From NCBI GenBank assembly GCA_017534305.1, contig JAFWCU010000034.1:102183-166182 (forward strand): a DNA stretch of 64,000 nucleotides, given 5' to 3'. Below, one piece after another: positions 26,960-34,621 of this stretch. Numbering within the stretch: the stretch's first letter is position 1; the number at the start of each line of letters is the position of its first letter. A program made the translations under genes and the position numbers. This DNA is from Clostridia bacterium (lineage in GTDB: Bacteria > Bacillota > Clostridia > TANB77 > CAG-465). Below the pieces are notes generated by a model. It made no database searches. It had not been told where the DNA came from and saw nothing but the letters and a program-made list of their open reading frames with translations.

Positions 26960-27817
26960 TTACTCTAAATCTATACATTGTTTATATACTTCGTTTTTGT
27001 TTACTCCTAGCTCTTTTGCTACCTTTTTAATTGCATCTTTTTTATCCATTCCAGATGAGATATAATCTTTTACCATATCTACTGGATCTAATTTTTCTAG
27101 CTCTGCTTTTTTCTTTTCTTCAAGTTCTACTTCATTTGCACCTTCTACAATTAGAACTATTTCTCCTTTTATTCCGTCTCTTTCTATAGTTTCGATAGCT
27201 TCACTAAACGTTGTATTTCTATATTCTTCATGTACTTTTGTTAGTTCACGGCAAATACAAATATGACGCTCACCTAATACTTCATACATATCTTTTAGAG
27301 TATATAATATTTTATGTGGTGCTTCATAAAATATCATTGTACGGATTTCATTTTTTAGTTCTTCTAATCTTTTTATTCTTTGTTTTTTGCTCACAGATAA
27401 GAAACCTTCAAATGTAAATCTTGTTGAATCCATTCCAGAACGAACAATTGCAGTAATTAGTGCTGTTACTCCTGGTATTACTTCAATTTTGTAATCATTT
27501 TCTACTAGGTAATGCACTAAGCCTTGTCCTGGATCTGAAATTATTGGCATTCCTGCATCACTTACTAGTGCTACATTTTTTCCTTCATCTAAAAGCCCAA
27601 CTACTGTGTCAATTTTATCTGCTTCATTGTGTCTGTGGTAACTTATCATGGATTTAGAAATGTTTAGGTGATTTAATAGCTTTAGAGTTTGTCTTGTATC
27701 TTCTGCAAGTATTAAATCTACACTCTCTAATGTTTCAATTGCACGTAGTGTTATATCTTTTAAATTTCCAATTGGAGTACCTACTACAAAAAGCACTCCT
27801 CTATTTTCATTTGTCAT
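26960..27817 (-). CDS. rsmI: 16S rRNA (cytidine-1402-2'-O)-methyltransferase RsmI
   Basis: Tetrapyrrole-methylase-fold enzyme, 285 residues. Motifs: FVVGTPIGNLKDITLRAI at the N-terminus, LAEDTRQTLKLLNHL, VSDAGMPIISDPG and EGFLSVSKKQR. The C-terminal 40 residues are a charged helix pair. Its ATG overlaps the stop of the preceding methyltransferase gene (TAATG), so the two are coupled. Confidence 0.96.
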   Translation of the reverse strand: MTNENRGVLFVVGTPIGNLKDITLRAIETLESVDLILAEDTRQTLKLLNHLNISKSMISYHRHNEADKIDTVVGLLDEGKNVALVSDAGMPIISDPGQGLVHYLVENDYKIEVIPGVTALITAIVRSGMDSTRFTFEGFLSVSKKQRIKRLEELKNEIRTMIFYEAPHKILYTLKDMYEVLGERHICICRELTKVHEEYRNTTFSEAIETIERDGIKGEIVLIVEGANEVELEEKKKAELEKLDPVDMVKDYISSGMDKKDAIKKVAKELGVNKNEVYKQCIDLE

Positions 27818-28539
27818 TATTTTTCACTCCCATATATTTCATAAATTTCTTTTGTATAATTGCCACTCTCGTCATACTCAATTAATGGTGGTAGTATATC
27901 CATTTCATTTCCACCACAATATACATACTCAAGTAGTACAATACTTGGTTTACTATCTACTTTTGGATAAACTAAACGCATTCTTTTTGCTTCTAGTTTA
28001 TACTTTCTTGCAATAGATATTAAATCATTAAGTCTTTGAGGTTTATGTACAAGATATAGTTTACCTTTTTGCTTTAATACTTTTGAACTACATTTAAATA
28101 CATCTTCTAATGTGCATTCTACCTCGTGACGAGCAATATATTTTACGCTATTTTCATTTGTTACTCCAGTTCCTACCTCTTTATATGGAGGATTACATGT
28201 AACTATATCTACTTTTTCTTTCAAGTTTAATTCTTTTATATTGACATTTAAAGGGATTATTTTATCTTTCAAAGAATTTATACTAATATTCTTTTCTAAA
28301 AGCTCAAACATCTCTTTTTGAAGTTCTACAGCCATTATTTTAGAATAATCTTTCTTTTGTGATACTATTACAGGTATTACTCCACTTCCACTACATAGAT
28401 CTACTATTACATTTCTAGAATTTTTAGATTCCACAAAGTTTGCAAGCAGTACACTATCTATTCCAAAGCAGAAATAATCTGGATTTTGTATTATTACTTT
28501 TCCATTTAGGTTTAAATCGTCTATTCTTTCTTCTTTCAT
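27817..28539 (-). CDS. tRNA1(Val) (adenine-37-N6)-type methyltransferase (TrmN6/YabB-like)
   Basis: 240 residues from the ATG at 28539 (MKEERIDDL), the usual N-terminus of this family; a longer open frame begins in noncoding sequence. SAM-binding VDLCSGSGVIPVIVSQ and adenine-methylase signature NPPYKEVGTG are clear. The C-terminal RLVYPKVDSKPSIVLLE matches the family. The clostridial homologue is usually encoded beside rsmI, as here. It is divergent from the pseudouridine synthase at 28618. Confidence 0.9.
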   Translation of the reverse strand: MKEERIDDLNLNGKVIIQNPDYFCFGIDSVLLANFVESKNSRNVIVDLCSGSGVIPVIVSQKKDYSKIMAVELQKEMFELLEKNISINSLKDKIIPLNVNIKELNLKEKVDIVTCNPPYKEVGTGVTNENSVKYIARHEVECTLEDVFKCSSKVLKQKGKLYLVHKPQRLNDLISIARKYKLEAKRMRLVYPKVDSKPSIVLLEYVYCGGNEMDILPPLIEYDESGNYTKEIYEIYGSEK

Positions 28540-28617
28540 ACACTTTTTCACTTTCAATACTACATAATTATACACTAGGTATGGCAAATTTACAAGAATT
28601 ATTGTATAATACATGTT

Positions 28618-29541
28618 ATGAAAATTAATTATATAGCAAAAGAACAAGATAAAGATAAAAAGTTAAAAGATATATTAAAACGTAGATTATATATTTCTTC
28701 TGAGCTACTTAAAAAGTTAAAATATGCAGATACAATATATGTAAATGGAAAACTTACATATACTAACTACATAGTACAAGAAAATGACAACATTGAAGTA
28801 GACTTAGAAAAATATATAACTAACAAAAAAGACCAAAAGTTTGAAGATAAGTTTGAACTTGTAGATAAGCCAATAGATATACTTTACGAGGATGAATATT
28901 TGCTAGTAGTAAACAAACCAGCCAACATGCCTACTCATCCAAGTGCAGATAACTATACAAATACTCTATCTAATATAGTTGCAAGCTATCTAAAAAAACA
29001 AGGTATATACAATGTACATATTATTACTAGACTAGATAAAAACACTACAGGTATATGTATATTTGCAAAAAATGAATATATACAAGAACTATTTGTTAAG
29101 AAGAAACATAAAATAAACATACAAAAAGAATACACTGCAATAGTAGACGGAATAATTGAAGAAGATCACGGAGTAATTGAGAAAAACATTGCAAGAATGG
29201 ATAACACTATCCTATTAAGACATACAGTACCAGATACAGAAGGTGACTATGCAAAAACAGAATATACAGTACTAGAAAGAAACAAAGAGAAAAACTACAC
29301 AATACTCAATGTACAACTACACACAGGTAGAACTCACCAAATCCGTGTTCATATGATTAGCATTGGACACATACTTTTAGGTGATACACTCTATGCAGAG
29401 TATTACAACAAAGAAAATATAGATAAACTCATAGACAGGCAAGCACTTCACGCAAGAAAAGTTACTATGACCCATCCAATCACTGAGGAAACACTTGTTG
29501 TTGAAGCACCACTACCTGAGGATATGAAGAGGTTAATGTAG
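28618..29541 (+). CDS. RluA-family pseudouridine synthase
   Basis: 307 residues. N-terminal S4-like RNA-binding segment (IKRRLYISSELLKKLKYADTI-like, about residues 20-60), then the catalytic core with ITRLDKNTTGICIFAK (catalytic Asp in RLD) and HTGRTHQIRVHMISIGHILLGDTLY. It modifies uridines in rRNA or tRNA; which site cannot be told. It is the only conserved gene here on the plus strand before the accessory scar that begins about 15 bases after its stop. A second RluA-family gene lies at 32.3 kb. Confidence 0.92.
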   Translation: MKINYIAKEQDKDKKLKDILKRRLYISSELLKKLKYADTIYVNGKLTYTNYIVQENDNIEVDLEKYITNKKDQKFEDKFELVDKPIDILYEDEYLLVVNKPANMPTHPSADNYTNTLSNIVASYLKKQGIYNVHIITRLDKNTTGICIFAKNEYIQELFVKKKHKINIQKEYTAIVDGIIEEDHGVIEKNIARMDNTILLRHTVPDTEGDYAKTEYTVLERNKEKNYTILNVQLHTGRTHQIRVHMISIGHILLGDTLYAEYYNKENIDKLIDRQALHARKVTMTHPITEETLVVEAPLPEDMKRLM

Positions 29542-29555
29542 GTACACTACTCTAA

Positions 29556-29792
29556 TTTTGTAGTGGTGTAAACCTGTCAAGTGGCAAATATGCTGACAAC
29601 AAAATAGTAAGAGCTGGGCATGGCCAAAAATATTATAGCGTTTTTAATAATAGAATAAAAGAAACGCTAGCCAACTACAGTTCATTAGCAATAACAAGGC
29701 CTGACTTAATAGATGTGTTAAAAAGAGATAAACCCGAATTAGTTGACGCTTTAGATAAATTAATAGATGAGATGTTAGAAGAGGGATATTAA
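29556..29792 (+). pseudogene. Orphan C-terminal fragment, toxin-like
   Basis: An open frame of 78 residues without start codon, just after an in-frame TAA at 29553-29555. The last part is well formed: RAGHGQKYYSVFNNRIKET, LANYSSLAITRPDLIDVL, KRDKPELVDALDKLIDEML. This looks like the C-terminal end of a polymorphic toxin, MuF-type phage protein or similar secreted effector; I cannot name the domain. Its stop overlaps the ATG of the next small gene (TAATG), as in toxin-immunity pairs. The N-terminal part is missing, so it is a remnant. Confidence 0.55.
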
Positions 29793-30007
29793 TGGAAGAT
29801 AAAAAAACTAAAATTATGAAATTATTAATTGAGATACCATATAACTATTTAGTAATTAAATTTTTTGATTTAGATAGTGATAAGCTATTAGATGAAAAAA
29901 TAGATGTTTTAACTAAATTGAAAAATGGTAAAACAACAGCAGAAATCAAAAATTTTTATGATATTTTGGAAAAATATCCAAAGGATAAAAATAACATGTG
30001 GGACTAG
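29792..30007 (+). CDS. Small protein, possible immunity protein or phage-associated gene
   Basis: 71-residue acidic, helix-rich protein. Translation is coupled to the preceding fragment by a TAATG overlap and a terminator follows directly. Blocks: LLIEIPYNYLVIKFFDL, VLTKLKNGKTTAEIKNFYDIL and a C-terminal KYPKDKNNMWD. I recognise no named domain. Its position suggests immunity or antitoxin to the truncated upstream protein; that is inference. Confidence 0.55.
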   Translation: MEDKKTKIMKLLIEIPYNYLVIKFFDLDSDKLLDEKIDVLTKLKNGKTTAEIKNFYDILEKYPKDKNNMWD

Positions 30008-30031
30008 ATGCTAAATAAAGCGTCTTTTTTA
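30006..30031 (+). terminator. Terminator after the small putative immunity gene
   Basis: Arms AGATGC/GCGTCT (30006-30011, 30020-30025) with one wobble pair, then six T. Confidence 0.7.
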
Positions 30032-30051
30032 TTGGAAATTTCACATGCCAT

Positions 30052-30231
30052 TCAAGGACAATTTTCCTGTTGTTCTTGTATTAGTTGTCTACCTTTATTA
30101 TCTGTGTTTACATAATTTACTTCTTCACTATTTTGTGATATACTATTATTAATAGAACTATTAGCATTAAGTGGCACAGGCAATTGGAGCCCAAGCCCAC
30201 TTAACCAGTTAATAGTTCTATTATTTTTTTG
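30052..30231 (-). pseudogene. Gene fragment resembling a phage polyvalent/ART-type protein
   Basis: Open frame of 59 codons with no start, flanked by TGA stops. It includes NWLSGLGLQLPVPLNANSS and ends NTDNKGRQLIQEQQENCP. The run NKGRQLxxEQQE resembles a linker (GRQLTKEQQEFF) I recall from polyvalent or MuF-type phage proteins with ADP-ribosyltransferase domains, but I cannot confirm this. It faces the toxin-like fragment across a terminator and overlaps a long inverted repeat. Part of the accessory scar at 29.55-30.25 kb. Confidence 0.4.
30150..30223. repeat. Large interrupted palindrome
   Basis: Outer arms of 14 bases (30150-30163 and 30210-30223) pair perfectly. Inside are 8-base arms (30167-30174, 30197-30204) and a 3-base GGC/GCC pair (30079-type inner stem at 30179-30181 and 30189-30191). 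The plus strand continues with a T run. It could act as a terminator, a miniature mobile element or a recombination scar; no target-site duplication was checked. Confidence 0.7.
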
Positions 30232-30274
30232 TCAATATACAATACATTTTCTTAATTATGGTGTATACCACTGT

Positions 30275-30303
30275 AAAAAAAGATGCAGATTATTCTGCAT
30301 CTT
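30275..30303 (-). terminator. Terminator after HAD gene
   Basis: Perfect 10-base arms (30303-30294, 30289-30280), 4-base loop, seven T on the minus strand; it overlaps the HAD gene stop. Confidence 0.9.
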
Positions 30304-31027
30304 CTTTTTTGTTCCAAAGTGACTTTGTTTTATTAAATGTTGTTACTTGAATACCTTTAGTTTTGAATATCTTATTGGTTATTCGTATTATTGCTCTAAC
30401 TATTAAGCTGTTACCAATGTAGATATAAGGTAGTCCAAGTCTGAAAGATGTGATGATATCATCAGATAAATTATTTCCAATGATGCATGCTCTACCATCA
30501 TGTGTTTGAACATTTTCTTTAATAAATTTGTTTTTGTTTTTCTTTAGTGTAGAAAAGGTTAAGTCTAGATTGTTGTTTTTTAAGTCTTTTTCTAAATTGT
30601 TTACAAGGTCTACTGGTGCATATACATTTTTAGTAACTATTTGGATACTATAGCCTTCTTTTAGAATATCTTTTAGAGTTTCATTATAAACATGTCTTAA
30701 TTCTTTTTTTGCTAGTATTCCATACATTATTCCGTACTTATATTTTAATTGCCTCATTGTGTATTTACTAAATAATGAATAAACTTTAAGTCTTAGTTTT
30801 AGACCAGTATAGCCATTACCAAATACATCTAGCTTATTTATCTTCCACAAAAGCTTATCTATAGCTGTAACAAATTTACTGTCTCTAAATAATGTTGAAA
30901 TAATTATATTGTCTATTTTTTCAAAGTCTATCAACGTCCCATCTAGGTCTATGATAAGTAATTTAGAATCTTTCAATTTTTGTATCGTTTTTTTATCATA
31001 GTCAGATAAAAATTTTGAGTTTGTCAT
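30290..31027 (-). CDS. HAD-superfamily hydrolase
   Basis: 245 residues. Nucleophile motif LLIIDLDGTLIDFEKID near residue 25-40 (Asp-x-Asp), motif II in SIQIVTKN and motif IV in GNNLSDDIITSFRLGLP. A large cap domain (about residues 45-110) is helical. Substrate unknown; the sequence differs from the common phosphoglycolate phosphatase class. GAGGAGG precedes the ATG. It borders the accessory scar and may itself be variable. Confidence 0.75.
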   Translation of the reverse strand: MTNSKFLSDYDKKTIQKLKDSKLLIIDLDGTLIDFEKIDNIIISTLFRDSKFVTAIDKLLWKINKLDVFGNGYTGLKLRLKVYSLFSKYTMRQLKYKYGIMYGILAKKELRHVYNETLKDILKEGYSIQIVTKNVYAPVDLVNNLEKDLKNNNLDLTFSTLKKNKNKFIKENVQTHDGRACIIGNNLSDDIITSFRLGLPYIYIGNSLIVRAIIRITNKIFKTKGIQVTTFNKTKSLWNKKEDAE

Positions 31028-31094
31028 TGGACCACCTCCTCATTATTTTTAATAATACCCTTTTATTATACCATATTTTGCTCTTCTTTACAAG

Positions 31095-31123
31095 AAAAAG
31101 GAGGCACTTTAGTAGTGTCTCCT
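31095..31123 (-). terminator. Terminator after prfB
   Basis: Ten-base arms (31123-31114, 31108-31099) with one wobble pair and T run on the minus strand. Between it and the HAD start lies only the HAD promoter region. Confidence 0.85.
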
Positions 31124-31170
31124 CTATTTTAGTTTACATTTTTATTATTCTTTTTTTTATTTTTTCTGTT

Positions 31171-32280
31171 TTATTTATTATTTTTAGAATTAAACTTTAG
31201 ATATTCATAAATGAAATCATCTATCTTACCATCCATTACTGCTTGAACATTTCCTGTTTCATAGTTTGTTCTATGATCTTTTACAAGTGTGTATGGGCAA
31301 AATACATATGAACGAATTTGAGAACCCCATGCAATATCTGATGTTTCACCTTTAATGTTATTTATTTCTTTTTGGTGATTTTCTTGTTCTAGTTTATATA
31401 TTTTTGCTTTTAACATCTTCATTGCATATTCTCTATTTTGCATTTGAGATCTTTCTGTTTGGCAAGTAACTACTATTCCTGTAGGTAAATGTCTAAGTCT
31501 TACAGCAGATGAAGTCTTGTTTACATGTTGTCCACCTGCACCACTTGCACGATATACATCCATTTCTATATCTTCTGGTTTTATATCTACTACAATTTCA
31601 TCTGAAATTTCTGGTAGAACTTCAAGTGCTGCAAAAGAAGTATGTCTTCTACTGTTTGCATCAAATGGTGAAATACGTACAAGTCTATGTACTCCTGCCT
31701 CACCTTTTAAATATCCATAAGCATTATCTCCACTAACCAGAAAAGATACAGATTTAACTCCTGCTTCTTCTCCATCTTGATAGTCTAGTTCTTCTACTTT
31801 ATACTCATTTGCTTGTGCCCATCTAGTATACATTCTATAAAGCATTAGTGCCCAGTCTTGAGACTCAGTTCCACCTGCTCCTGGATGTATAGTTACAATT
31901 GCGTTATTTTTATCATAAGGGTCTGAAAGAAGAATTGATACTTCTAGTTTTTCAAGGTCATTTGTTAACTTTGTAGTTAAACGTTTTGCCTCTTTAAAAG
32001 AATCATTATCATTTTCTTCTTGAGCAAGTTCTAAATATGTTTTTGCTTCGTTATATTCTTCTTCTGCTTTTTCATATTTAGATACATCTGCTTTTAATCC
32101 TTTAAGATCTGTTAATATTTTAGATGATTCTTTCATATTATCCCAGAAACCATCTTTGAAAGTTTCTTTTTCAAGTTCTTCTACTTTTTGCTTTTTTTCT
32201 TCTACTTTTATTGCGTTTTTTAATGTGTTTAATTTTTCTTCTAGCGCTTCTAGTTCTAGTCTTATGCTATCAAAATCCAT
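31171..32280 (-). CDS. prfB: Peptide chain release factor 2, no programmed frameshift
   Basis: 369 residues, full-length RF2 that reads UAA and UGA stops. Stop-recognition motif SPF is visible in RISPFDANS and the peptidyl-transfer GGQ in GAGGQHVNK. N-terminal helical domain starts MDFDSIRLELEALEEKL. In most bacteria an internal UGA near codon 26 demands a +1 shift; here the frame is continuous from the ATG, so autoregulation by frameshifting is absent. The ATG overlaps the pseudouridine synthase stop (TAATG). Confidence 0.96.
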   Translation of the reverse strand: MDFDSIRLELEALEEKLNTLKNAIKVEEKKQKVEELEKETFKDGFWDNMKESSKILTDLKGLKADVSKYEKAEEEYNEAKTYLELAQEENDNDSFKEAKRLTTKLTNDLEKLEVSILLSDPYDKNNAIVTIHPGAGGTESQDWALMLYRMYTRWAQANEYKVEELDYQDGEEAGVKSVSFLVSGDNAYGYLKGEAGVHRLVRISPFDANSRRHTSFAALEVLPEISDEIVVDIKPEDIEMDVYRASGAGGQHVNKTSSAVRLRHLPTGIVVTCQTERSQMQNREYAMKMLKAKIYKLEQENHQKEINNIKGETSDIAWGSQIRSYVFCPYTLVKDHRTNYETGNVQAVMDGKIDDFIYEYLKFNSKNNK

Positions 32281-32984
32281 TATTTAATCACATCCCATAT
32301 TTTATCTCTTTTTTCAAGTTCGTTTGGTTTAAACTCAAATTCTAAGTATTCGTCTTTTGTTGGATGGAAAAAGGATAAATAATATGAAAATAATGCTAAG
32401 TTTTGTCCTACTTTATTTACCTTTTGTCCATATTTTACATCTCCATAAAGTGGATGTCCGATATTTGCAAATTGTAATCTAATTTGGTGATGACGTCCAG
32501 TATGAAGATCTATATCTACAAGTGAATAATCTTTACCATTATATGTAAAATTCTTTAATACTTTATATTCTAGAATTGCTTCTTTAGAACCTTTTGTAGT
32601 ACTATCTACAACTCTAGACATATTTAGTCTTTCGTTTTTAACTAAATAGTTTCTAAGTTCTACTTTTTGATCACTTACTGGTAGAGTTCCATTTACTACT
32701 GCAAGATATCTTTTCTTTACGTTCTTTTGTCTAATATACTCAGATATTCTTGATGCAGCTTTAGAAGTTTTGGCAAATACCATTACTCCTCCTACCATTC
32801 TATCTAGTCTATGTACAAGTCCTAAATATACATTTCCTGGTTTATTGTATTTTACCTTAATGTATTCTTTTACAATAGTTAGCATATCTTTATCTCCAGT
32901 TTTATCCCCTTGAGTAGGAATGCCTGGTTTCTTTACTACAACTATTATGTGATTGTCCTCATATAATATTTTTAAATCTTCCAT
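32280..32984 (-). CDS. RluA-family pseudouridine synthase
   Basis: 234 residues, catalytic core only, no S4 domain. Motifs: LVHRLDRMVGGVMVFAK (catalytic Asp), HTGRHHQIRLQFANIGHPLYGD and the initial LYEDNHIIVVVKKPG. Likely RluC/RluD-type or tRNA-targeting; the site cannot be told from sequence. AAGGAGCA precedes the ATG and the stop overlaps prfB, forming a translational-factor pair. Confidence 0.92.
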   Translation of the reverse strand: MEDLKILYEDNHIIVVVKKPGIPTQGDKTGDKDMLTIVKEYIKVKYNKPGNVYLGLVHRLDRMVGGVMVFAKTSKAASRISEYIRQKNVKKRYLAVVNGTLPVSDQKVELRNYLVKNERLNMSRVVDSTTKGSKEAILEYKVLKNFTYNGKDYSLVDIDLHTGRHHQIRLQFANIGHPLYGDVKYGQKVNKVGQNLALFSYYLSFFHPTKDEYLEFEFKPNELEKRDKIWDVIK

Positions 32985-33002
32985 ATATGCTCCTTAAATA
33001 CG

Positions 33003-33027
33003 AAAAAACTCCACTTAATGTGGAGTT
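33003..33027 (-). terminator. Terminator after rpmF
   Basis: Perfect 8-base arms (33027-33020, 33014-33007), 5-base loop, T run on the minus strand. Confidence 0.9.
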
Positions 33028-33036
33028 ACTTTTTTA

Positions 33037-33231
33037 TTAAGCGTTTTCTTTTTCAGCTTTAATTTCAACTACTTGTTTTTTGTTGTAATATCCACAAGAA
33101 GGACATGCTTTGTGTGAAAGTACTGGTTCACCACAATTTGGGCAAGTAGATAGATTAGTTTCTTCTAATTTCCATGTAGATCTTTTTAAATGTGTTCTTT
33201 GTTTTGACCATCTTCTTTTTGGTTGTGCCAT
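33037..33231 (-). CDS. rpmF: Ribosomal protein L32
   Basis: 64-residue large-subunit protein. N-terminus MAQPKRRWSKQRTHLKRSTW and four zinc-binding cysteines as CPNCG and CPSCGYYNKK mark a zinc-containing L32. AAGGAGGG precedes the ATG. The customary upstream partner (YceD/DUF177) and fatty-acid synthesis genes are absent; here it is a single-gene unit. Confidence 0.98.
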   Translation of the reverse strand: MAQPKRRWSKQRTHLKRSTWKLEETNLSTCPNCGEPVLSHKACPSCGYYNKKQVVEIKAEKENA

Positions 33232-33538
33232 TTCTAAATTCCCTCCTTAAAAGCCTTATACGACTATGTTTCCATAGGTACTACCTTTTTAAATTAATTT
33301 GTTACTCGTATATTATACAATAGTTGTTAGAGATTGTCAACAAATAAAGAAAAAATAAATAATAATTTTCCATAATATTTTTTATTATTTTTAAATTATT
33401 TTTAGTCTATTTTTGTCTTTTTTGTGATTTTTTTATGTAAATTTTAGCCTTTTACTTTATTTTTACTTCAATCTATAGTATAATATTAGCTGTCACATAA
33501 TAGTTTTTAATGCCGAACATAATAAGGAGGTAGTTTTA
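33232..33538. other. AT-rich intergenic region between rpmF and the plus-strand gene
   Basis: 307 bases without coding potential. It holds the divergent promoters of rpmF (minus) and the 33.5 kb gene (plus; TATAAT at 33479-33484). I see no riboswitch core, tRNA or strong hairpin. Confidence 0.6.
33479..33484 (+). promoter_or_regulatory. -10 element of the 33.5 kb gene
   Basis: TATAAT about 55 bases before the ATG; no convincing -35 at 17 bases, so perhaps an extended or activator-dependent promoter. Confidence 0.45.
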
Positions 33539-34225
33539 ATGTTAAGTTACGAAAGAATTTTCGAACTGCTACAAATTGACACTCAGCATGATGACAGCCG
33601 TGCACTAAGAATTATGTCTTGTGAGAATCCTATAAAAGACCTGTATATATATGAGCTTGCTCGTATTAAAAGGAAGTACGATATTAGTACAATTGACTTT
33701 ATCTCTACTCTTGCTACATGCATTAAAGAGTATAATGATGAGGTTGCAAAACATCTTAAAGGCCAAACAATTTCAATGCATTCAAAGAATAAGACAGTTT
33801 ATTTGTCTGAAGAGCTAATACAAAATGCAATTAATGAAATATCTACAATTACAGATATATTAAGATCTATCGTTCTTAATAATGACTATAATTTTACTCT
33901 ACTTAGAAGTCTTCAACGTATGAAAGTAGATAATTTTATTGCTGTATTACAGATATGCGGGCTTGTAGATTTAAGCAACAATCAATTTAGGTCAAAAATT
34001 TTATCTAGGATTCAAAACATCAAAGAGCAAGTAGGTAATTACTGCGATGAGAGGATGCCACAAGAGAAACTCGAAGAAGAATTCGTATCACACCTAGACT
34101 ACTTTACACAGCAGAAGCAAATGATTGATCAAATGCAAGGTGAAGATTTTTTAGTATACGTGATTATGTTCGACACTCGTAGATATAAACACAACAGAAA
34201 AATAAAATCTTTAACTTATTATTAA
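33539..34225 (+). CDS. Hypothetical helical protein, lineage-specific
   Basis: 228 residues, unrecognised. It appears all-helical, without signal peptide, membrane segment or catalytic motif. Blocks such as FELLQIDTQHDDSRALRIM, ARIKRKYDISTIDFISTL and LIQNAINEISTITDILRSI suggest a regulator or binding protein. AAGGAGG lies 8 bases before the ATG, so translation should be good. DUF1294 gene follows after 51 bases on the same strand. Confidence 0.7.
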   Translation: MLSYERIFELLQIDTQHDDSRALRIMSCENPIKDLYIYELARIKRKYDISTIDFISTLATCIKEYNDEVAKHLKGQTISMHSKNKTVYLSEELIQNAINEISTITDILRSIVLNNDYNFTLLRSLQRMKVDNFIAVLQICGLVDLSNNQFRSKILSRIQNIKEQVGNYCDERMPQEKLEEEFVSHLDYFTQQKQMIDQMQGEDFLVYVIMFDTRRYKHNRKIKSLTYY

Positions 34226-34276
34226 TTGCATAATTTTGGTTAATTTAATATAATTTAGTAAAGGAGTGAAAATGAT

Positions 34277-34576
34277 ATGGAACTAAATAACGAGTTTTTG
34301 AAGTTCTTCCTAATTTATTACCTTGTAATCAACATAGTAGGTTTCTTATCTATGGGGCTTGATAAGTTTAAAGCAAAGCACAATCATTGGAGAATTCCAG
34401 AAAAAACTTTGTTACTTATCCCATTATTTTTAGGAAGTGTTGGTTCACTTATTGGTATGTACACATTCAGACACAAGACTAAACATGCGCAATTTAAGTA
34501 TGGTATACCGGCTATACTAGTAATAAATGTTATATGTATCTATTTTATAGTTACAAAACTTATTCTAGTAAGTTGA
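34277..34576 (+). CDS. DUF1294-family small membrane protein
   Basis: 99 residues, with N-terminal helix (about 9-31), a basic loop AKHNHWRIPEKTLLLIPLF, and two further membrane helices; the run R(I/T)PE..LL...LGGS-type (here RIPEKTLLLIPLFLGSVGS) is the DUF1294 signature. Function unknown. It ends in TGA. AAAGGAGTG precedes the start. Confidence 0.88.
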   Translation: MELNNEFLKFFLIYYLVINIVGFLSMGLDKFKAKHNHWRIPEKTLLLIPLFLGSVGSLIGMYTFRHKTKHAQFKYGIPAILVINVICIYFIVTKLILVS

Positions 34577-34579
34577 AAA

Positions 34580-34615
34580 AAGACAGGATTTATATTTATC
34601 CTGTCTTCTTTTTTT
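34580..34615. terminator. Bidirectional terminator between DUF1294 gene and argS
   Basis: Perfect 10-base arms (34580-34589, 34598-34607) with T tail on the plus strand and A run on the left. Confidence 0.85.
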
Positions 34616-34621
34616 ACTTTT

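Noticed and set aside
28540..28647. N-terminal extension of the tRNA methyltransferase
   Set aside because: Hydrophobic, unlike the family, and it enters the divergent promoter region.
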